Below, piece by piece: positions 1 to 21,328 of a DNA stretch of 64,000 bases. A model generated the notes under the pieces. It saw only the letters and a program-made list of their open reading frames with translations, was not told where the DNA came from and did not search any database. This stretch comes from Rostratula benghalensis (taxonomy: Eukaryota; Chordata; Aves; Charadriiformes; Rostratulidae), in the NCBI GenBank assembly GCA_013399305.1, contig VXAI01000021.1, positions 3,192,224 through 3,256,223 of the forward strand. Reading direction: 5' to 3'. Each line of letters begins with the position of its first letter. The stretch's first letter is position 1. Made by a program: the position numbers and the translations under genes.

Positions 1-873
1 AGAGATTGACTTGTTTGACTTTCAATCCTAACTTTATCTTCTCCCTTCTTTCTACTGTTCCCTCATTTCTCTAGATGGCCTTTCCCAACCCCATCACCGT
101 TTGGATGTGTAAATTATTTCTCCGACTATGGTTGGAGATAAGATAGTTCTGGAGCGTATCCGGAAATCCTACTAAGATTATAAGGATTTAGGTACAGTCA
201 TGAGCAGAGATTGTATGAAATATGTGATTTAGTACTTTTCAGAAAGGAAATGTCTATTTTTAAGAGGCTTGGCTTTTCATTCCCAAAAATGAGCAGTGCC
301 TGAAAAAGTTTTATCTTGACAACAGGAAATCAGTAGCAGCCTGCCCTCGCTCTTTGAGCATTTATGCCAATGAGAACATTTGTTGGTGCCATATGGGCTC
401 TCTAGTTCAGTGGTTTCCTAGACTTGTTCAAGAGAGCACAGGTAGCTCCATGTTCTGAGCCAACTAAATGTGTGGCAGTATGGGATGGAAGATGAATCAC
501 TGTGCCTATGTCAGTATGTCCCATATCGCGCTGTCTGGAACTCAGAGCAAGGGGCTGGGGTTGTACTATTTGAAATATAAGGTGAGGTGGGCTTTTTTTC
601 TACAACTATGCAAATTTGTACCCCATAAACAAAGCAGTAGGTAGCATTTAGGATGATTTATTTCTAGACTGGGTGTCTCTGATTTTCCTTGGTACCTGAG
701 GAAACCGGATTGTTGTATTGGTTGAATATGAATGTCTAAGTTCCTTGAGTACTTTTGAGGTGACGACTGATTCATTGACTGTCTGCATTGTCCTTAATCT
801 CATACCTGTTCTTTGTGGACTTTTATTTTCTACGGCTTTAGTATGATTCTTTCATTATTTTTCTGAATTTCAG
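1..873 (+). other. ABCC8: Intron 4, 3' part
   Basis: Non-coding sequence ending in a TTTCTGAATTTCAG acceptor. It holds the first copy of a diverged duplicated segment (about 151-325). I see nothing else in it. Confidence 0.85.
151..325. repeat. Diverged duplicated segment, copy A
   Basis: This stretch aligns with 2379-2570 in the same orientation over about 175-190 bases with small gaps. The best block is 269-293 against 2493-2517, with 24 of 25 bases identical. It is either an old local duplication or two copies of an unidentified dispersed repeat. I cannot assign a family. Confidence 0.7.
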
Positions 874-1116
874 AGGTATGTTTTCTTCAAAACTCCTAAA
901 GAAGTTAAACCTCCTGAGGATCTCCAGGACCTTGGCGTTCGATTCTTACAGCCATTTGTGAATCTGTTATCCAAAGGAACATACTGGTGGATGAATACAT
1001 TCATCAAGACTGCCCATAAAAAACCAATAGACTTGAAAACCATAGGCAAGCTTCCCATTGCAATGAGAGCTCTGACCAATTACATTCGCCTTAATGAGGC
1101 CTTTGAAGCCCAGAAG
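874..1116 (+). CDS. ABCC8: ABCC8 exon 5: L0 linker (lasso region)
   Basis: 243 bp, phase 0 at both ends, between TTTCAG and GTATGC. It encodes 81 residues starting [20 protein letters not shown]. This is the L0 cytoplasmic linker between TMD0 and TMD1, which couples SUR1 to Kir6.2 gating and lies next to the channel's ATP site. The Lys matching human K205, the PPEDLQDLG segment (human neonatal diabetes mutations cluster here) and the TYWWMN motif (Y230/W232) are all kept. Confidence 0.97.
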
Positions 1117-1956
1117 GTATGCAAAGCATGAAATTACATCCGTCTGCTTACTCAATACTTGTCTTTAATTACTTTGTATGCTAAAGCATAATATAAAAAT
1201 TATATAAACAGACATGAAGCAAGTGTAGTACCATTGGCATAGCTTTTTGTATACAAAGAGATCACATACTCAGTTGTACCTCGTACAAATAATGGAATTT
1301 GTCTACCTAAACATGCATGCCAAACACATTGCTGGTTAAATGTGTGTAAAATCCATATGGCCTCTATTTTGATATGGAAAGTAATTACGGACTGTATTCA
1401 CTGCACACCATTATCATTCTTCCTAATAAGACCTTGGAATCATTCAGTTACAGACTCAATATTAATGAGGCCTTGCAGGACTATTTTTTCCATGTTATTT
1501 TGGTTACAGTTCCTCTGCAGGAGAACTCTGGGGTTTTCTCAATTTCTAACGCCCTGACTGAGAGTACTCAGGATTTTAAGACAAGTTTTTGCGTCCTGTC
1601 TGGTAAGGTTGTAGGCTGCCAGTCTCTCTGTTTGCAGAAAAGCCAAATCTGCCGGTTCCCTCCCTCTTTTTTCAATCTCTCCCAGCAAACCACAAACACC
1701 ACACTAATTTGATCCATATTAAAGGTAGGGAAGAAATCGTGGTTCTTTTTGTGAAGTGGAAGAGAGGACAAATTAATGCTTTTTTTTTTTTTTATTCTGA
1801 CTCTGTAAAACCAACTGTATCTCCTGTGCTTTTCTAGCGCAAAGATTGCAACTGGTTGTCAATGAATTAAAGAGGAGATCAAAATACCAATTACTTATCA
1901 GACCTGAGGTTAATGTTAGAACATAATCCTTACTAATTTTTTTTAATTGTGAACAG
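1117..1956 (+). other. ABCC8: Intron 5
   Basis: 840 bp. It has a 14-base T run at 1780-1793 and a T-rich tract before the acceptor GAACAG. The open frames here are short and do not resemble any protein I know. Confidence 0.88.
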
Positions 1957-2145
1957 AACAAAAGGTCATCATCTCCACAAGGATCTAGATCAATTTGGCG
2001 TGCACTCTGCTGTGCTTTTGGAAGACCCTTACTTCTGAGTAGCACATTCCGTATTCTGGCTGACTTGCTAGGATTTGCTGGTCCACTCTGCATCTCTGGG
2101 ATTGTGCACAACGTTGGAAAAGGAAATAACACCATCCGCCCACAG
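1957..2145 (+). CDS. ABCC8: ABCC8 exon 6: end of L0 and TM6
   Basis: 189 bp (63 codons), phase 0 at both ends, between GAACAG and GTACTG. The first dozen residues ([12 protein letters not shown]) are variable and apparently one residue shorter than in human. Conserved [18 protein letters not shown] and TM6 sequence [18 protein letters not shown] follow. The exon ends in the first extracellular loop of TMD1. Confidence 0.95.
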
Positions 2146-2378
2146 GTACTGTCAAATTGTCATAAAAATAGAGGAGTCAGAAAAGTAATGTTATGACTAT
2201 GTATTATTTGGCCTCAGTAAGGAAAGTGACTCTGCAATGTATTTTTGAATGCTAGAAATGACAGCATGTATGTACTGCCTATTATCCTCTTTTTATACCT
2301 TGACGGGGAACAAAATAAATTACCTCCTCATCTAGTCAGGCTTGTATTCTGGAAAATAACCTCATTCAAGACAACGGT

Positions 2379-2570
2379 GAAGCATATCCAGAATCTCACT
2401 AGTATCATAAGGATTTCAGGTCTTGAGTAGAGATTGAATCAAGTACATGACTGAGTGCTTTTTGGAAAGGAAAAAGTATATTTATAATAGGGTTGGCTTT
2501 TCATTTCCAAAAATGAGTGATGTGTAAGAGGATTAAAGCAGGGTTTTGTCATCACAATAAAATGCCAAGT
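2379..2570. repeat. Diverged duplicated segment, copy B
   Basis: Same-orientation partner of 151-325, about 2.2 kb downstream and on the other side of exons 5 and 6. Weaker similarity may reach upstream to about 2315, against about 110. A shared short string, ATAAGGTGAGGT, occurs further downstream near 579 and 2751. Confidence 0.7.
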
Positions 2571-5403
2571 AATTTAGCTGTGACAAAGAAAGAATTTCAA
2601 CTAGTGTCTTTGGGGAGGTTGGTTTTGAAACATTAACTGAAACATATTTTTTAAAGGATTCTACTTAAATTAATGTTCCCAAGAAGAAACAGGCATACTT
2701 CTTGATTAACTAGGGCAAAAAAAGAAGAATCAAGAAGCATCTTCTCATTATAAGGTGAGGTCACTCAGGCTGGATTTTTATGACAGAGATCAGTTTATTT
2801 CTGCAGCTCCCTTATTGTTTGTTCTAAGACTTTATTTCCAAAGTCTGTTGACTCTAATGGAAATATACCCATTCACACAAGTACACTTTGGATTAGATCC
2901 ACTGTAAATATTGAAATACATCAGATGCATTGCAGAAAATTTAACAAAGGCCTCTGGCTAAAATTAATTGTTTATTCATTTTGCAATCCTTATCCTAATA
3001 TTTAGAAACCTTAATATAGCAAGTAGATTCAACGGAAACGAGTTAAAGCAGGAAATGAAAAAAATAAGACTATAGGGCTATGTTACAGCAAAGTACTGTG
3101 GAAGCTTTTGATCTTTGCTTCTTGATAATTTGTTTGGAACATTGTTTCAGCTGAATTTTTACCATTTTTACCACGTCCTATTTAATTTTCCTATTAAAGT
3201 TTCAGTTAAAGTTTCTATGTGAAAAAAAGCTCAAATCTGACCCAGATAAGCCCTTAACAGAGCCTCATGCAGCCTTGACAATCCTCACTGTGCCAAGCTA
3301 AGCAGTAGCCTCCTCCTTGTTGGCATTTGCACCGTCTGGGGTTCACCTAACAGCTATTTTCACTGATAGTGGTGGTCCCTGAGTAACGCATAAGGACGTA
3401 TTTTACCTTTGCTAAAAGGTCTCCAAGAGACTTTTCCTTCTGTTTTGACCCAGTTTATGCACAGTGTTTTTCTGATGAGGCTAATTACCTTTAGATTTGA
3501 AAATTGGTTTTGCTGGATTAGATGAAATAACTTACTAAAATGTAGGAAGGCTTTCTATTCAAACTGTCTGTAAACACACCAGGATGTTCAGAAAAACTCC
3601 CATGTGTTTGTAACATATCTAGACTACTGGGTTTACTCAAAAAATAACCTTGCCTTTATGTAGCTCTCAGGAGCAAATAATGGTGTGAGAAACAAGCCTT
3701 CTAAAAGGCTGTCTTATGAAGGCAAAAATAAGTTGAGGTAAAAGGTGGTTTGTGTCCAATGTGCTGCTGAGTTCAGGGACATTGGAAAAATGTTGCCATA
3801 CAGCAGGACTGAATCGGACAAGCAACATAAGCTGTGAGTACAGCAGAGAGTGTCTTTTGCCCATCCCTTGCAGTAACATTTCTTCATTTCAAATAGTTTA
3901 GATTGAGATGCTGTAATCTCTCAACTGTATCTTTCAAACAGAAATTCTGTTTGCAAAACTGAAGGCAGAGAGCTAAATCCTAAGATGTAATATTTTCTCT
4001 ATTCTTCAGGCCCTTTGTGCCACATATAAACAGCCATGGAGCTGGAACTCTGAGATCACATGGGTGTCATGAGCAGTATTAACTGCTTTACTTAGTGCTG
4101 CAGTTAGAGCACAGCAGCGTCTTAAATTCTCTCATGCTCTTGTTTATTTATAACTCCAGTATCAATATTTATGGCCACCTCAGAATGTTCTTATGACATG
4201 AATTTCTCTGAGTGTTAATCATTTCACACTGAAGAAGAGGTTGACAAAACAATAACCTTTAGATTTTGCTGGTAGTATCTTCTGCATTGTGAAGTTAGGA
4301 TTAACAGTTTCATGATTCAGAAAATCTGCTGACATAACACATTCAAATAATACAGCAAACCTACAGTCTCATTATTTAAAAAGTTCTAGAAGTCTCCAAT
4401 GTGGCAAAACAGTATTGACATGTAAGACCCTGTGAGTGTAGGGTCTTTAAGCATTTAAATATTGGCCTTTTACTCAGCCTTTTACTGAGTTAGAGGCTAC
4501 TGGCACTTTGTAAAAGTGGTACTATCCTGAAGTCATTGGGAAGGTGGGACACTGAGTATCCCTAAAGCCATTTCTGAAAATAAAACAACTAATTAGTTCC
4601 ATCAGCTTCTCAGACAAGGTTATTTGTCTTACATGCAAGGGTTCAGTAGATGTTTGGGTTTTTTTCCTTGCATTTCCTGCAGACAAGTGTACTTAGTCAA
4701 CTATTGTAGTTTAAACCCATAGATACTCAGTGACTTTGTAAACCGTATTGGCCTGATAATGAGTGCATCAGAGACTTGGCAAATACCTTGGTGCTTTCAC
4801 CAAGTGTGTATGGTGTTTATACATTACTCCTCCTTTTCTCTCAAGTGAGTACTAGAAAAAATAAGGAGAATATTCATCTCACTATTCCTCCTTGTTTATT
4901 ATATGATGTTTTGATGTGAATCAACACTGCACCAAAATCTCATTGATTTGTCAAAACATGATTATATAAAAAAAACTGTGTTCTTCTATGTACAGTAAAA
5001 AATGGTATTAGCTGCAGCAGTTAGCAGTGCTAGTCAGATGTATTTTAGGACAGCTTTGAAATAGTGCTGCGTCTGCTACTGCCTGTGATGTGATACAGCA
5101 CAGTCTGTAACCTTCATGGCTCATGACTGATAATGCTTTAGCATTTCTATTTGCTGTCACATTATTATCTTTGACAATCACGATTTTAACGTGTTGTAGA
5201 GATGCCACTTTTTCCTGGATGATCCTGTATTGAAATAAAAAGAAATCCTAATGAAGAACTGCTAGAATAATAGCTGACCCGAGAAAGGCTAACTCAAAGG
5301 AAAGGTTCTTGCTGTTGCAAGTCAACAAGATATGTCTGAGATGAAACCATCACAAATGTGAAAGTTACTGGGTTTTCCCAGAATGTGCTTTTTTGTTAAA
5401 GAA

Positions 5404-5494
5404 GAATCACTGACTATCAGGGATTGGAAGGGACCTTGAAAGATCAGCTAGTCCAATCCCCCTGCCACAGCAGGAACACCTAGATCAGGTCACA
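5404..5494 (-). mobile_element. CR1 LINE, 3' terminal fragment
   Basis: Reverse-oriented CR1 tail: GAATCACTGACTATCAGGGA, then the characteristic reversed 'ggaccttgaaagatc' block, ending AGATCAGGTCACA. It is almost identical to the tail of the copy at 6170, so both belong to the same subfamily. It is severely 5'-truncated. Confidence 0.9.
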
Positions 5495-6169
5495 CCAAAT
5501 GAAATGAAGAAAGCAAACCAAATTTTGCAGCTATACTGTTTCACATTCTATTTTGTATTTGAGTATATATACACTGCACAGGAAACCGTAGGTGGCTCTG
5601 AAACCTGTACAGATAAGCACCAGGGGCAGTTCTTCCAATTTACATGTGCCTAATGCTGTATGCTCATGAGCATAAATATTAAAGAGTCTGAAAGATAAAT
5701 TGGGTGCATGTAATTGGCCATGGACCAGGCCAATTTGTGAATTACTCTTTTCATTTCCACTGTTAAGGCCTTCATGGTGGCAGGGAAGAAGACTTTGTTG
5801 TACTTGTAATCTTTCAGATTTCTGTGGTATGTTTTCTAAAGCTTCCAGGCTGAATGTAGAGCCTTGGGACTTCCTTCTTCAGATTTACAGCAAGAAGAAA
5901 TTTACAACAACAGTTACAGCTTGCAAGGGTCAAAAGCAAGTTAACCTAATTGGAAAAGCTGAACTTGTAAGACTGTAAATAATCTGGAAGAGAGACTGAC
6001 TTTTACTGTACCATGGACTTTCGCGTATGGTACATAATGCTGCTGTAGTCTATTTGAATGCCCATGGAACAAGTAATATTTTAGGTCTTAATCCTTCTAA
6101 GGTACGTAATTAAAACTATAGTTAAGTGTCTCTTTATCTGAATGTAATTGCTGACATATACTATAATTA

Positions 6170-7226
6170 CAGAATCACAGAATATCAGGGATTGGAAGGG
6201 ACCTTGAAAGATCATCTAGTCCAATCCCCCTGCCGGAGCAGGAACACCTAGATCAGGTCACATAGGAATGCGTCCAGCCACGTTTTGAATGTCTCCAGAG
6301 AAGGAGACTCCACCACCTCTCTGGGCAGCCTGATCACAGTTCCGTCATCCTCACTGTGAAGACTGTGAAGAAGATTTTCCTGATATTTAAGTGGAACCTC
6401 TTATGTTCCAGCTTTCACCCATTGCCCCTTGTCTTATCATAGGCCATCACTGAGAAGAGCCTGGCTCCATCCTCCTGACGCTCACCCTTTACATGTTTAT
6501 AAACATTAATGAGGTCACCCCTCAGTCTCCTCCAAGCTAAAGAGACCCAGCTCCCTCAGCCTTTCCTCCTCTGGGAGATGCTCCACTCCCTTAATCATCT
6601 TTGTAGCCCTGCCCTGGACTCTCTCAAGCAGTTCCCTGTCCTTCTTGAACTCAGGGGCCCAGAACTGGACACAGTATTCCAGATGGGGTCTCACCAGGGC
6701 AGAGTAGAGGGGGAGGAGGACCTCTCTCGACCTACTGACCACCCCCCTTCTTATACACCAAAGGATGCCATTGGCCTTCTTGGCCACCAGGGCACAGAGC
6801 TGCCTCATGGTCATCCTGCTGTTTACCAGGACCCCCAGGTCCCTTTCCCCATCACTGCTCTCCAACAAGTCAGTTCCCAACCTATATTGGTACCTGAAGT
6901 TCTTGCCCAGATGCAAGACTCTACACTTGCACTTGTTATATGTCATTAAATTTCTTCCTGCCCAGCTCTCCAGCCTGTCCAGGTCTTGCTGGATGGCAGC
7001 GTGGCCTTCTGGTGTGTCAGCCACTCCTCCCAGTTTTGTGTCATCAGCAAACTTGCTGATAGTGCACTCTACTCCCTCATACAAGTCGTTGATGAATATA
7101 TTGAACAATACGGGGCCTGTACTGATCCCTGAGGGACTCCACTAGATATAGGCCTACAACTAGACTCCATCCCATTGACTGCAACTCTCTGGCTTCTATC
7201 CATCTATCTATTCAGTTTTGTACTTG
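6170..7226 (-). mobile_element. CR1 LINE, about 1.06 kb, with ORF2 C-terminus and 3' UTR
   Basis: Read on the minus strand, this gives the end of CR1 ORF2 followed by the 3' UTR. The 3' end on the plus strand begins AGAATCACAGAATATCAGGG, showing the short terminal repeat typical of CR1. The reverse-transcriptase-like motifs [19 protein letters not shown] and [19 protein letters not shown] are clear. The 5' end is truncated within the RT domain, so the copy cannot be autonomous. Confidence 0.95.
6515..7108 (-). pseudogene. CR1 reverse transcriptase, 198-codon remnant
   Basis: An uninterrupted antisense frame encodes the C-terminal part of the CR1 ORF2 polyprotein, from [11 protein letters not shown] and the YADD-type box FADD through to [11 protein letters not shown]. 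Upstream of 7108 the frame is lost: the sequence up to about 7226 still reads as CR1, but out of frame. It lacks the endonuclease and most of the RT domain, so I treat it as a dead fragment inside intron 6, antisense to ABCC8. Confidence 0.9.
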
Positions 7227-7248
7227 ATACAGATTTAAAGAAACAAGT

Positions 7249-7290
7249 ATCACAGAATGATATGGGGTTGGAAAGGACCCTTGGAGGCTA
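7249..7290 (-). mobile_element. CR1 LINE, very short 3' end
   Basis: TATCACAGAATGATATGGGG followed by TTGGAAAGGACC is a reversed CR1 3' end lying just beyond the truncated 5' end of the larger CR1 copy. It may be a separate insertion. Confidence 0.75.
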
Positions 7291-8634
7291 AACTTAGTTT
7301 TTAAAGCTGATCTTTTCTAAGACAAGTCTGAGCCAGCCAAAAGAGGAATGGATTTCTCCCTACTCCTAATTGCACCTGGGTTGCCTCAAGTAGCATCCTC
7401 CTTTTGCTTACTGTGCATTAGTTTGGGAGTTTATTGGATCTCTTCCTGAGCCAACCTGAATCACTGGCAGAAGAAAATCAGCCCAGGAATTTTTTTTATA
7501 TTTTTTTTTTTGCTACTTTTCTTTTACTTTAATGGCCAAATCAGACCACAAAAGTGTCCTGTTAGTGCCAGAGCTGGAACAAAGGAGGGAACAGGAGCAG
7601 GGGTGACAAGGAGTGTGAAAGGAGGAAGAGAAAGTCCTTCCAGCAGTGGTAATTCAACAGGTCTTCAACTTCATCTTCTTGAGGAACCATAGCCTCAGGG
7701 TATTTTTTTTTTTTTACTCCATTTTGACATTCATGATTGCTCCTGACATTGCTCTAGTAGGCACACTATCTATCCCCTTGACATCGGTAAGGTAATTTAT
7801 AGGCTTAAAAGCAAAGAACCCTACACCTACCTTTGCAAACAAGACAATGAGCAAAGAAGTTTTTGAAAGGATTCTTTTTTTCACTCCACGAGAAGAGTGC
7901 ATGCTTACAAGAACACATCCAGTACAATTTTCCTGACCCAGTGCCTCCTGCCTCACAGAGCAATGTTCCTTCTCTTGAGAGGAAACCAGTCTGATCTGTC
8001 CATGTATCAGTTTAATCATCTCTTGAGGTGTTTGGGAGATCATTCATCAGCACCAAAGAGTTATTCTCCATAAATATAATTCGTTTGGAAGTGATCAGGT
8101 GATTGATTCTTCTTCAGACATTGGCCAAACTAAGCAGCCATCACAGGACATTAGTTTGCTACATGACACAGACAGACTTGTATGCATTTCTTACAAGTGA
8201 TTGCGATTCAGACCAAGGCTGGACACAAAGAAAATCAAGTAATTATGATTCCATTCCTGTAAATCTTTCTTCATGCAAACGTTCCTTGTTTCCACCTTAA
8301 CAGTCGTATATTACTTTTATTAAGTATACAGAAAGAGAACTTACAAGAACATGGAAAATTTCCAGTGACATACAACAGTGCCGAGTTTCATGATTTGAAA
8401 ACAGGAAATAAAAAACAATTTAATTCAGTAATTTATTTCCTGTTCTCAAAGGTAATTTGTTAGCCAATAATATTTTCCAATTCAGCTAGGGACTTTGACC
8501 TCGATGGGATTTGATGTATTTCTGCAGTCTGTAGGGCTATTGAATTCAATAAGGAAGTAGCCCTCAGAGAAAGTATTCAACCATATGGAGTCTTCAAAGT
8601 CAAATCAATAGAATACAAGTGATTGCTGGGCATA

Positions 8635-8758
8635 CAACGGAACAAGCTGCCCAGAGAGCCGGTGGAGTCTATGTCTCTGGAGATGTTCAAAACCTGCATG
8701 GACACAGTTGTGTGTACCCTGCTCTGGGAGTGGGGGTTGGCCTACATAATCTCCAAAG
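8635..8758 (+). mobile_element. CR1 LINE 3' UTR fragment, old
   Basis: Plus-oriented CR1 3' UTR: AAGCTGCCCAGAGAGCCGGT, then the 'ctctggagatgttcaaaacctg' region and a degraded 'ctctggcagggggttggac' region. Many mismatches and loss of the terminal repeat suggest an old copy. Confidence 0.85.
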
Positions 8759-9183
8759 TAATAATGTGCATAGTTCAAGGAGGAGGAAGGATGTGCTTTC
8801 AGCAAGTTGTGAAGGTCATTTTAGTGCTTAGTAACCTGAGGTGCTAAAATAAGGAGACTAAATTCTCCAAAAGAATGCTAACTAATCCTTTTTGAGACTG
8901 GGCAATGTGCATCTTGTAGCAAATGACCATATGGAGTTACTCAAAGTGTCCTAGCGTTTTGGAAGGATATCAGAAATCCTGTAAATGTTATTCTGCATTT
9001 AAATAAAGCTTGCTGAGTTGGGACAATATATGCCTGTTCCCTTGAACTGATAAACTGTGAGATTTCAGATAAGGTTGGGAGCACTTTCAAAGTAGTAAAC
9101 TGAATAACGTGCTTTATTAATTATGAAAAATTAGTGATTAAATTACCATTGCACCTAATTTCTAACTTTCTTTTTTTTTATAG

Positions 9184-9348
9184 ACGAAAATTCTTGGTGT
9201 TTTCTTTATTTCGTCTCAAGAGTTCCTGTCCAATGCTTATGTTTTGGCTGTACTCTTATTTTTTGCCCTTTTATTGCAAAGGACCTTTCTCCAAGCATCA
9301 TATTATGTTGCTATTGAAACAGGAATCAACTTGAGAGGTGCAATACAG
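9184..9348 (+). CDS. ABCC8: ABCC8 exon 7: TM7 of TMD1
   Basis: 165 bp (55 codons), phase 0 at both ends, between a T-rich tract with TATAG and GTAGCT. It starts [20 protein letters not shown] and holds the hydrophobic TM7 segment [17 protein letters not shown]. It ends in the conserved cytoplasmic sequence [12 protein letters not shown]. Confidence 0.97.
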
Positions 9349-18892
<9,544 letters not shown>

Positions 18893-19055
18893 GAGTACTC
18901 CAATGAGAGACTGAAGAAGACAAATGAGATGCTTCGAGGCATTAAGCTCCTTAAACTCTATGCTTGGGAACACATCTTTCACAGCAGCGTAGAGGAAACA
19001 AGACGAAAAGAAATGACTAGCCTCAAGTCTTTTGCCCTTTACACTTCCATATCCA
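18893..19055 (+). CDS. ABCC8: ABCC8 exon 10: TMD1 coupling region
   Basis: 163 bp, phase 0 in and phase 1 out, between TGTTGCAG and GTAAGT. It encodes [20 protein letters not shown] and [20 protein letters not shown]. This is the highly conserved intracellular coupling region of ABCC exporters that contacts the NBDs. It ends in FALYTSIS at the start of TM10. Confidence 0.97.
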
Positions 19056-21297
19056 GTAAGTCTTTTCTTTCATTCTAATCCACTATTTAGCTGAAGTGCT
19101 ACCACATTATTAGCTACTAATGAGTTTACCATTTCTCTGTCGAGATTGTTTCAGTTGCTTCAGGCTCTACTCACTTTCCATTTAGTCAAGCTTTCCATTT
19201 AGTTCAGTAGAATTTTGCCTGTGAGAGAAACAGGCCTAAAAGAATTAGGCTTTTCTGAATAAAAGCTTTTAAAGTACAAGCATTTCAGAGGGTAGCTACC
19301 TTCAGCCAGCTATATGCTCCTCTATAATACAACATCCAGTAGGAAACCTTTGTTGATGTTTCTTTTTCTTTTCTTCCTGAACTTTGCATAATATAGTGTG
19401 TCATTATATGTGACAGGAATTGGTTTTGCATTGAAGCTAGAACAGATGGTACTTATATTTCTTTATGCAAAACTTGGATTTCTATAAAAACAAGTCATTC
19501 TCAAGAACAAAATATTTTTCTATAGCCTAAAAAAGTAAAGTGTGAGAATCCTGGCAATTTCGTCATTCCATATGCAGATGCTTTTGTCTCATCTTTCAAG
19601 CTGCTTTAAGGTATTTATCATCCTTTCAAAAAAGACCTAAGTCCAATCAAACTCTGTATTTGAGGATAATTATATGCAACACCTGTATAATCACTACTAT
19701 AATACTTCAGAAGTTACTAGTAAAGTCACATTGAATAATGCCGTTTGTATACTCTGTAAAGATATTAATGAAATGGATAATTTTTAGTGAAAAGTATTCA
19801 AATGCCACCAGCTACCTGCACAAATACCTTCTAGACTAATAAGGAATGCTCCTCCTTAGGAAAATAACTTCCAGTCTGATTAGTATTATTTCATTTTATT
19901 CACCCTAGAGACATGCAGCTGACTTTTGTCTTTGCCTAATGATCACAAAGGTAATGCACTCTGAGGGAAAGATCCCAATCCCACTGAATTTAACCAACAT
20001 TAAGTTGAAGTTTTCATTGGCTTCTGAGACTAGAATTTCTCTCTGGGGATCCTGAGGTTTCTGTGCTTGGAGAATAGTTTCCATTTAGACATAAAACAAA
20101 ATTTACCTGGAGCAGATGTGTGACTGAAAACTCCATTCTAAACCCAGATCAATGCAGTCGGGCAGCCTGTTTTCACTGCTCCATGTGGCATTAAAATCTA
20201 TTTATAGTCAGAGCCACACGTTCAGCTGTAGGACTGAAGGAGCTGTGGAGGCTTATTTGATTTTCAAATCCTGACAGTATTGTTTGTAACAGCTACAAAA
20301 AAAGTGTATTCATCCCAAGAGTACTGACTATTCTCTAAATAAATTGTGACATAAATATGAAACTATATTACTAAAAAAAATTTTGAATATGCGCTGATGC
20401 TTCTTGAAACACTTAATTTGCATTCTTGTTCATATTATATATGATATTTATGTGTGTGTAAGACACAGTAGATCAGCTTCTCAGGAGGGGTAAGTCAGTG
20501 CAGCTTTTTTATGTTGTTGCATATCATTTTGGCTTATAAAGAGCTCCTGTAGTTTCAGCCTAGGAGTTCCTTACACCCTCTCTCTTCAGCAGAAATTACG
20601 CTAATCTGTGCAAATTTACAGTTTAGCAGGCTACATAGGAGAATAAATACAGGAGAATTTGCTGGGTTCTGGCCAGAAATATAAATAGAATGACAAGCAT
20701 AATCAGCAGAAAGCATGGTCGCTAATATGATAGTGAATTTGTGATTTCATTTTTTTAAGGAAAAAAAAGAGTGAAAAAGGCAGATGAAAATGAAGATTTT
20801 ATGGATTAAAAACTAAGAAAGCAGTATTGAGATAATTTTCAATATACTTTTTTTTTAATGTACGGTCTTGAATATAGCTTTTCTAAGTATATTTAGCTGT
20901 TAATATGAATGAAAGAATTGGCTAGAACTACTTCTATTCATGAGGAATAGATTTGCATTGGATTACAGAAAATATACCTACAAGTTTCAAGGCAATGTTG
21001 GCTAGACCACAAGGAAATTCCAATTCAAGACCACATGGAAATTGGAACTCATCTGCCTCGGCCCTGTGTCTGGATCCTGTTTGTACGTACACGGAGTTGT
21101 TCACATGTGTTAAAAGAGCTGTTATAGACATTCTAGCTCTTCCTATAATATTAATGAAATGTGCCCACCAGAATCAAAGCTGATAGTGACAGCTTTTGAG
21201 ATTTGTCAGTGAATTCTTTAACTGTAGCAAAGAACATTCCTATGTAACTTTTTCAAATTGATTGGTATTATTCTATGTTTAGTTTCACAGGATTTAG

Positions 21298-21328
21298 TAT
21301 ACACTAAATTTACAAGATTTAGTGTATA
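21298..21328. repeat. Perfect 12-bp inverted repeat, 7-base loop
   Basis: The arms TATACACTAAAT and ATTTAGTGTATA are exact reverse complements around TTACAAG. The element also shows a direct repeat of GATTTAGT at 21291 and 21316. Confidence 0.9.

Larger units (their letters stand above)
2146..9183 (+). other. ABCC8: Intron 6
   Basis: 7.0 kb, one of the longest introns in the window. It holds copy B of the duplicated segment, four CR1 fragments (5404-5494, 6170-7226 and 7249-7290 on the minus strand; 8635-8758 on the plus strand), T-rich runs near 7490-7511 and 7701-7715, and a 12-bp imperfect tandem repeat at about 4466-4489. No exon-like sequence was seen. Confidence 0.85.

Noticed and set aside
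1773..2135. 120-codon minus-strand frame
   Set aside because: It is a shadow of exon 6 and its flanks on the other strand.
6509..6949. 146-codon plus-strand frame
   Set aside because: It is the complement of the antisense CR1 reverse transcriptase remnant.
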